DNA of 27,862 bases from positions 1 to 27,862 of the forward strand of contig CAMLGR010000048.1 in the NCBI GenBank assembly GCA_946479615.1, given 5' to 3'. Both the position numbers and the translations under genes were made by a program. This DNA comes from an uncultured Bacteroidota bacterium (lineage in GTDB: Bacteria > Bacteroidota > Bacteroidia > Chitinophagales > Chitinophagaceae). Below are positions 15,298-20,928 of the stretch, in pieces (positions within the stretch are counted from its first letter, which is position 1; each line of letters starts with the position of its first letter). The notes beneath the pieces were generated by a model. That model did no database searches. It worked only from the letters and a program-made list of their open reading frames with translations, and was not told the DNA's origin.

Positions 15298-17371
15298 AAG
15301 CTCCTTTTACTGTTACATCATGACAGGGAATATGGAGGGAATCAAACTCTTTTTGGAAGCGGCTGGCTTGCCAGGCAGGAACCGTCGCATCAAGTACTAC
15401 CTGCCCGATCTTCAGTGAAGAAGTGATTTCCTTTACCGGCATACGGACATTTTTTGATAACAATAGGAGATCGATTACTGGTGGTTGATCCGTATGGGTA
15501 AAACGTAATGGCTGGTCGAGCCAGAGCAGGTGAAACCTGTGCAGGCTGATATAATTTCCTGAAATAGCTAAACCGGGAACCCTGCTGTTGTTACCGGCCC
15601 TGTTCAATATACGTGCGGGGGCTAAGTAGAAATTTTGTGCCATTGGATTTACCTGCAGGGAACTGTCGCCGATAAAATAAAAGCGATCACCGCTGATGAT
15701 ATCCATTGCTTTTTTCTGGGGAATATTATAGACAATTATCTTTTCCTGTGCTTTTGTTTTTATAAATGACCAGGAACGTATCATCATAAAACCCAGCAAG
15801 GCGCATAAAGCGGGTTTGAATAATAATCGCGATTTAGTAGTTAGCCACCAGGCCGATCCTGCTAAAAACAAAGTGAGCAATACCGCCTGTACAACATTTA
15901 CCTGCAAACCGTTCCAGAGGGAAAATGGTGATCGTTCTATTCTTTCAATACAGGTATTCATGATCCAGATCAGCCAGCTTATTATTTTGCCTGTACATAT
16001 AGCTATAAAAGGAATGAACGTAATACAGCAAAGAAATATCTCTGCCACCAGGATCAGGCTTGATAACGGCACCGCGATAAGATTGGTCAAAAGAAAATAA
16101 TTGGGAAACTGGTGAAAGTAATACAGGCAAACCGGTATTGTTAATATTTGTGCTGCGATAGTGATGGCATTCAATTTCCATAGCTGGTCGAGGATCTTGT
16201 TTTTGAAATAGAATAAATGATAAACAGGTTTGCCAAAGATCACAATACTGATTACGGCTGCATACGATAACTGGAAACCAACATCCCATAACCAGAAAGG
16301 ATCATAACAAAGCAAAAGGAAAGCGGATAAGGAAAGTGTATTGTACATACTTGTTTTCCGTGTCAGGCTTTCCCCTGCGGCCAGGCAGGTGAACATAAGA
16401 GCAGATCGTAACACCGATGGTTGTGCACCGGCGAGACAGGTAAAGATCCAGAGCCCTGCGATGGTAAGAAAAGGGCGCAGCCATTTCAGTTTTTTTCTTT
16501 TTTGCAGAGGCTGTAATAATTTCAATAAGAGCCAATAGATCAAACCTAAATGAAGACCGGAGATAGCAATGATATGTACAACACCTGTATTGCTGTATGA
16601 TTGCACTAATGTTTTATCCAGGTCATTCTTATAGCCGATCAGCAAGGCTTCTGCGAGACCTAACTCTTTACCTGGTTTTATGTAACGGCGAAGAGAATTG
16701 AGTACATTTTCCTGTAACCGGTAAATAAAACTGGCCCATGTATGTTTATTGGTTTGAGGTAACACTATATAACCGGGTGATTGCAGGTATACCTGGTGAG
16801 TAATGCCATGCCACAAAGCATATTGTTTGTAGTTGAAAGCGCCGGGATTGCCGTTGTCCCTGATCTCCTGTATATCCTTCTTAAAAATGATTTGAGAACC
16901 GTATTGTATGGAAGCAGCCAGTGAATCTTTCCGGAAATAAATAACCAGTCTACCGGTGGCTGCTATCATACCGTTTGCAGTGAATAGATGGTTGACAACA
17001 GCTTCTGCTTTTACCGAATTGGGTTTATCTACCGGAGTTTCATCGATAGTTACAAGAACAAGTGAACTGTCTGTATAGTTTTTCCCAAACCAGTATGGCT
17101 GGTTACGCACATCGTTCGTATAAGACAGGAAGCTGCCAAGAAAAATAAACAGGAGGCAGGTAATGATACCATTGAACAGTGTTAAACTAAAACGAAGGTA
17201 GCGGCGAAGGAAAAAGAAAGCGATAAGCAACAGGCTGCAGACGGTGAAGATGAGTAAAGAGGGGCGGGAAGGAAAATGAAAATACGATTGCAGCAATATG
17301 CCTGTAATAAAAGGAACAAGAAGGCGAAACACCGGCGCTTTTTTCCAGAAGTGAACGGGCCGCACATGCAT
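15278..17371 (-). CDS. comEC: ComEC/Rec2 family DNA uptake channel
   Basis: ComEC forms the inner-membrane channel that brings single-stranded DNA into the cytoplasm during natural transformation. The 697-aa product has N-terminal membrane segments (about 15-85) and a DUF4131-type region with the typical NPGAFNYKQYALWHGI near 175-190. The polytopic Competence domain (about 235-530) carries the signature AISGLHLGLIYWLLL near 269-283. The C-terminal part (about 545-697) aligns in outline with the usual metallo-beta-lactamase-like domain (IDLLLLSKNVRMPVKEI) but lacks the metal-binding His cluster, so it is a degenerate version. The dinB-like gene lies 29 nt upstream on the same strand and is probably co-transcribed. 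Confidence 0.93.
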   Translation of the reverse strand: MHVRPVHFWKKAPVFRLLVPFITGILLQSYFHFPSRPSLLIFTVCSLLLIAFFFLRRYLRFSLTLFNGIITCLLFIFLGSFLSYTNDVRNQPYWFGKNYTDSSLVLVTIDETPVDKPNSVKAEAVVNHLFTANGMIAATGRLVIYFRKDSLAASIQYGSQIIFKKDIQEIRDNGNPGAFNYKQYALWHGITHQVYLQSPGYIVLPQTNKHTWASFIYRLQENVLNSLRRYIKPGKELGLAEALLIGYKNDLDKTLVQSYSNTGVVHIIAISGLHLGLIYWLLLKLLQPLQKRKKLKWLRPFLTIAGLWIFTCLAGAQPSVLRSALMFTCLAAGESLTRKTSMYNTLSLSAFLLLCYDPFWLWDVGFQLSYAAVISIVIFGKPVYHLFYFKNKILDQLWKLNAITIAAQILTIPVCLYYFHQFPNYFLLTNLIAVPLSSLILVAEIFLCCITFIPFIAICTGKIISWLIWIMNTCIERIERSPFSLWNGLQVNVVQAVLLTLFLAGSAWWLTTKSRLLFKPALCALLGFMMIRSWSFIKTKAQEKIIVYNIPQKKAMDIISGDRFYFIGDSSLQVNPMAQNFYLAPARILNRAGNNSRVPGLAISGNYISLHRFHLLWLDQPLRFTHTDQPPVIDLLLLSKNVRMPVKEITSSLKIGQVVLDATVPAWQASRFQKEFDSLHIPCHDVTVKGAFAINLR

Positions 17372-17400
17372 AAGGAGAGTATAAAGCGCCGGTTATTAAT

Positions 17401-17871
17401 TCAGAGTAAATACTTATTGATATAAGCAATCTGGCTTGAGTGATAAATATGATGTTGTACTAATCCGTTGAGGAGGAAACGAAAATTATAAGAACGGTAG
17501 TCCACTTTTTCATCGAGAAATGAATCGCTTTTTTCACCCAGCACTGTAATGATTTGATCATTAGCGGCTTTAAAAGCGGTCAGTCCTTTTTCCCAGGAAT
17601 GGGTAGCGGGGTCAGTTTTTCTCCAGTCCAATTTTTCCGTGGCTTCATCATTCATGGCACTGGTCCCTTTCAATCTTTCCAGGGTAAATTCTGTCCAGGT
17701 AAGCATGTGATAAAGCAGGTCGAGGGGAGAATGTCCTGTTTTGGCGGGATGATTGGCGGCTGTAGCCGGGTTGGTTTCTTCCAGCAATGCGTATACGGGG
17801 CGGCCAAACCAGGGGGTACCGGTAAGGGTATCACGGAGATGATCAACGATCACTTGAATTTCTTTATTCAT
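17401..17871 (-). CDS. DinB-like four-helix-bundle protein
   Basis: The 156-aa product matches the DinB/YfiT-like fold: a four-helix bundle with a three-His metal site. His55 (LLYHMLTW) and a C-terminal H-x3-H (QHHIYHSSQIAY, His140 and His144) are candidates for the triad. Many such proteins are putative thiol transferases or hydrolases using a metal-bound thiol; the substrate is not known here. The name reflects homology to Bacillus DinB, not to DNA polymerase IV. It lies 29 nt upstream of comEC and the two likely share a transcript. A near-consensus -7 box (TACCTTTA, 17904-17911) lies upstream. Confidence 0.85.
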   Translation of the reverse strand: MNKEIQVIVDHLRDTLTGTPWFGRPVYALLEETNPATAANHPAKTGHSPLDLLYHMLTWTEFTLERLKGTSAMNDEATEKLDWRKTDPATHSWEKGLTAFKAANDQIITVLGEKSDSFLDEKVDYRSYNFRFLLNGLVQHHIYHSSQIAYINKYLL

Positions 17872-17903
17872 ATGTAAACAGGTTAAAAATTATAGCCTGG
17901 AAG

Positions 17904-17911
17904 TAAAGGTA
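17904..17911 (-). promoter_or_regulatory. Near-consensus -7 box (TACCTTTA) upstream of the dinB-like gene
   Basis: Seven of eight positions fit TAnnTTTG on the minus strand. The predicted start near 17899 gives a leader of about 28 nt. Confidence 0.3.
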
Positions 17912-18200
17912 AATATCGTGCCGACAGGAAGATTTGTGTTTTGCGCGTCATATCCACTATTTTACCCGCCCCCTTACCGTTTTTAAACGGTCAAAAAATG
18001 TCTTTTTATACTGGTTTAATAGCATTATTTATACGGTATTTTTTTATTATTCTTCTCCTTATTCTTTGATAATCTCACTGTTACGAATATATTTAATTTG
18101 TAATTCTTTGAACTGCATTTTATTACCATAAGCTGCCTTCGAATACCTCAATAGCTTTAGCCCATTCTATAGATTTAAATCACCTTTAAAAAACTAAGCT
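17912..18200. other. AT-rich divergent spacer with small palindrome and candidate promoter
   Basis: The 329-nt gap between the dinB-like gene and the unknown gene at 18201 has no convincing coding sequence. It holds a perfect palindrome with 7-bp arms and a 2-nt centre (ACCGTTTTTAAACGGT, 17976-17991) that could be an operator or a small hairpin. It also holds a candidate promoter reading toward 18201: TTG at 18066-18068, 19 nt, then TATATTTA at 18088-18095, one base off consensus. A leader of about 100 nt would result. Confidence 0.45.
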
Positions 18201-18686
18201 ATGTGTACAATCGAAAAAAAATCCGTAAGAGTTGGAAAGATGGTAGACTCAGATCATGTCGACACTGTTATTAAGAATTACAAACAAGAAAGGTGGATCC
18301 ACAACTCTAAGAGACTGGGCAAAGAGGATTCGCTTAGCGTATGGTACAGCATCGAAGAACTGGAAGAATTCATGGAGATTGCAAAGACACACGGCAGTGA
18401 CGGTGTGAGATTGTATTTTGGAGCATACGATCAGGAACATGCTCCGCAACCCTTGTATGCAGGTCGTCAGACTGTGGTGTTTGTTGCTACCAAGCACAAA
18501 GAAACGGAAGCCGGTGGCACCAACAAGGATGTGTACATCAATACTGATAAAGGAAGCAGCATCCTGGCTTATAATGCAGGAGCACTTTGCCCTCCTTTCT
18601 GCAAACAGTACGAAGGAGAAGGCGGCGGTATTGATATTGGCATTACGATTCTTGACAAAGGCGAAGACGGTTTAGCCATCGCTTAA
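18201..18686 (+). CDS. Conserved-looking protein of unknown function with CPPxC motif
   Basis: I do not recognise a named domain in this 161-aa protein. It is soluble, without signal or membrane segment. Notable segments are KQERWIHNSKRLGKEDSLSV near 29-48, WYSIEELEEFMEIAKTHGSDGV near 48-69, YAGRQTVVFVAT near 85, and a Cys pair in NAGALCPPFCKQYEGEGGG near 125-143. The pattern looks like a compact alpha/beta protein. It is followed by a strong terminator and then by a membrane protein, a histidine kinase and a response regulator on the same strand, so it may be the partner or target of that signalling module. The association is inference from neighbourhood and my impression of recurring synteny. 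Confidence 0.75.
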   Translation: MCTIEKKSVRVGKMVDSDHVDTVIKNYKQERWIHNSKRLGKEDSLSVWYSIEELEEFMEIAKTHGSDGVRLYFGAYDQEHAPQPLYAGRQTVVFVATKHKETEAGGTNKDVYINTDKGSSILAYNAGALCPPFCKQYEGEGGGIDIGITILDKGEDGLAIA

Positions 18687-18711
18687 GTTATTAATATCCA
18701 CAGAAAAACTT

Positions 18712-18735
18712 AACCCCCTTTAACAGGGGGTTTTT
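18712..18735 (+). terminator. Rho-independent terminator after the unknown gene
   Basis: AACCCCC (18712-18718), a 7-nt loop and GGGGGTT (18726-18732) form a stable 7-bp stem that runs into a T tract. It separates the gene at 18201 from the signalling genes that follow. Confidence 0.85.
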
Positions 18736-18773
18736 GCTTTTATAATATTACATTTAGTACAGCAATCGTTTTT

Positions 18774-19427
18774 ATGGAATTGCCTCCCTACATATATGTG
18801 CTTGCAGTGAGCTTTGCCGTAAGCCTTTCTCTTTTTTATAAACCCAGGACTTCTGAAGTATACCTCCTGTTGTTTCCTCCGTTTTTACTAGCAACCCTTG
18901 CTGTAGAGCTGCTCGGTTCTTACCTGCGCGCCGAAGGAAAATTCAATACGGGCCTGTATAATTTTTTTACCACGTTCGAGTTTTGCTTTTATCTTTTTAT
19001 TGTCAGCCTTATTATACATAATGTGCACATGAAGCTGATCATCCGGATCCTGATACCCGTTTATGCTATCACAGCCGTTATCAATATCCTGTTTATTCAG
19101 AAAATAGGAACTTTTCATACCGTTACCTATTCACTGGGTTGTTTACTGATAGTAGGGGTTTGCATTTATTATTTTTTAGAACTGTTCCGGCTACCCAAAT
19201 CAGTCAGCCTGAAAAACAACCCCGCGTTCTGGATATGTTCCGGCTTGCTGTTTTTTTATTGTTGCAGCTTTCCATTATATGGATTAATTAACTTCTGGAG
19301 CAGGATCGTACTGATCGTAAAAAATTTCGTGAACATCGTGACCATTTTAAATATATTTTTATACTCTTTGTTCACGATAGGCTTCTTATGCACCAGAACC
19401 CGGAAATATACTTCATCACCATCATAG
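18774..19427 (+). CDS. Polytopic membrane protein of unknown function
   Basis: The 217-aa product has about six hydrophobic segments (near residues 5-21, 30-50, 68-88, 95-112, 118-138, 152-172 and 185-205) with short loops and almost no large soluble part. No named family is recognised. Its last 40 nt overlap the start of the histidine kinase gene in another frame, which points to translational coupling and a shared job, perhaps as a membrane input unit or regulator of the kinase. A near-consensus -7 box (TACATTTA, 18749-18756) directly precedes it, so it probably starts the three-gene transcript. Confidence 0.75.
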   Translation: MELPPYIYVLAVSFAVSLSLFYKPRTSEVYLLLFPPFLLATLAVELLGSYLRAEGKFNTGLYNFFTTFEFCFYLFIVSLIIHNVHMKLIIRILIPVYAITAVINILFIQKIGTFHTVTYSLGCLLIVGVCIYYFLELFRLPKSVSLKNNPAFWICSGLLFFYCCSFPLYGLINFWSRIVLIVKNFVNIVTILNIFLYSLFTIGFLCTRTRKYTSSPS

Positions 19428-20191
19428 GCATTATACTGGGATTGCTCCTGGTCGGATTCATCGTTACCATACTTTTTCTTTATCAACGGCGCCAGCACAG
19501 GCAGGAGCAGGAAATGATCCTGATGAAGGACCAGTATGAAAGAGAAGCGCTCCGCTCACAACTGGAGATCCAGGAAAATACATTCAAAACAATCGCACAG
19601 GAACTGCATGATAATATCGGCCAGATGCTTTCGGTCGTGAAATTATCCTTGTCGGCCCTGCCACTTGAAAAAGATCATAAAGCATTTGATCTGGCCAAGC
19701 ATTCGCAGGAAGTCCTGAATAAGGCTATTTTTGATCTTTCAGACCTGACCAAAAGCCTTCATTCCGACCGGATCAAGGATGTCGGACTGATAGAATCGAT
19801 GCGTTTTGAACTGGCGAGTGTGAAAAAGGCGGGGCTGCTGGATGTACAATTTTCGGTGACAGGGGCTGAATTTCAGCTCCCGGAACAAAAAGGGATCGTA
19901 TTGTTCCGTATGTTCCAGGAAATGCTGAATAATATCCTGAAACATTCCAAAGCCAGGCAAATAACTGTTCGTTTAAGTTACCAGGATGATGATACCTTTG
20001 CGCTGGAAGTAGAAGATAACGGATCTGGTTTTAACGTAGCTGAAAAACAACAGTCCGTATCTTCATCAAGAGGGGTAGGACTAAAAAGCATGTTTAACAG
20101 GGCGCAACTGATCGGCGCGTCTATTAACATCAGCAGTGAAGCAGGGAAAGGAACCCGTATATTGATAAAGCTACCTCTACATCAGGATTAA
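19388..20191 (+). CDS. HisKA_3-type sensor histidine kinase
   Basis: The 267-aa kinase has one N-terminal membrane helix (about residues 9-32), a short coiled-coil (36-64), a HisKA_3 dimerisation domain with the phosphorylated His74 in QELHDNIGQML, and a HATPase_c domain (about 165-265). The ATP-site motifs are EMLNNILKHSKA, VEDNGSGFNV and GVGLKSMFNRA. There is almost no extracytoplasmic sensing domain, so the input must come through the membrane or from a partner such as the polytopic protein encoded just upstream. The start overlaps that gene by 40 nt. The response regulator begins 2 nt after the kinase stop codon. Confidence 0.93.
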   Translation: MHQNPEIYFITIIGIILGLLLVGFIVTILFLYQRRQHRQEQEMILMKDQYEREALRSQLEIQENTFKTIAQELHDNIGQMLSVVKLSLSALPLEKDHKAFDLAKHSQEVLNKAIFDLSDLTKSLHSDRIKDVGLIESMRFELASVKKAGLLDVQFSVTGAEFQLPEQKGIVLFRMFQEMLNNILKHSKARQITVRLSYQDDDTFALEVEDNGSGFNVAEKQQSVSSSRGVGLKSMFNRAQLIGASINISSEAGKGTRILIKLPLHQD

Positions 20192-20192
20192 T

Positions 20193-20855
20193 ATGATCTC
20201 AAAGGGAAATAAGAAGATTCAGGTTGCCATTATTGATGACCATATCTTACTAAGAACGGCGCTGGCACGACTGGTAAATTCATTCGAAGGATATACCGTA
20301 CTGCTTGAAGCTGATAATGGAAAAGATCTGCGCAACAGGATCATGCAGCACCAGGTGCCCGATGTGGTATTGCTGGATGTGAATATGCCCGAAATGGATG
20401 GCTTTGAAACGACACAATGGCTGCATAAGAATTATCCTCATATCAAAGTATTGGTGCTGAGTATGCTAAGTGATGAACGTACTATCATCAAAATGTTTCG
20501 TCTGGGCGCTAAAGGTTATCTGCTGAAAAATACGGATCATGAAGAATTGAAAAAGGCATTGGATTCCGTTACTAACAAGAATGTTTATTTATCAGAATAC
20601 GTGTCCGACAAACTGGTGAGCGGTTTGCATAAAGACGTCGATAAAGATGAATCGCCGGTATTATTGAATGAAAAAGAAAGGGAATTTCTTCGCTGGACCT
20701 GCACCGAATTATCTTACAAAGAGATTGCTGAAAAAATGTTCCTCAGTCCCCGTACCATCGATGATTACCGGCAATCATTATTTAATAAACTAAAAGTGCA
20801 TAGCAGGGTAGGGTTGGTGATGTATGCGATAAAGAACGGGATTACAGAAGTGTAA
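20193..20855 (+). CDS. NarL/LuxR-type response regulator
   Basis: The 220-aa protein has an N-terminal receiver domain (Asp15 and Asp16, phospho-acceptor Asp62 in LLDVNMPEMDG, Lys112 in GYLLKN) and a C-terminal LuxR helix-turn-helix (about 155-215: LNEKEREFLRWTC, SYKEIAEKMFLSPRTIDDY, FNKLKVHSR). It is the expected partner of the HisKA_3 kinase directly upstream, from which it is separated by one base. Its target genes are not shown; the unknown gene at 18201 is one neighbouring candidate. A perfect 29-bp inverted repeat follows its stop codon. Confidence 0.94.
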   Translation: MISKGNKKIQVAIIDDHILLRTALARLVNSFEGYTVLLEADNGKDLRNRIMQHQVPDVVLLDVNMPEMDGFETTQWLHKNYPHIKVLVLSMLSDERTIIKMFRLGAKGYLLKNTDHEELKKALDSVTNKNVYLSEYVSDKLVSGLHKDVDKDESPVLLNEKEREFLRWTCTELSYKEIAEKMFLSPRTIDDYRQSLFNKLKVHSRVGLVMYAIKNGITEV

Positions 20856-20860
20856 TTTAA

Positions 20861-20928
20861 AAATCAAAATTAAAAAGTCAAAAGGATTTACTAAGTAGCA
20901 AATCCTTTTGACTTTTTAATTTTGATTT
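20861..20928. repeat. Perfect 29-bp inverted repeat, likely two-way terminator
   Basis: Arms 20861-20889 and 20900-20928 are fully complementary around a 10-nt loop. The arms are AT-rich and hold CAAAA/TAAAA units about 8 nt apart. The repeat lies between the convergent response regulator and carB genes and overlaps the carB stop codon. With A- and T-rich ends in both directions it can serve as a bidirectional terminator. Confidence 0.85.

Noticed and set aside
17934..18131. A 65-codon plus-strand frame upstream of the unknown gene
   Set aside because: AT-rich, dominated by Tyr/Phe/Ser/Leu from TA-rich sequence, and crosses the palindrome and the candidate promoter.
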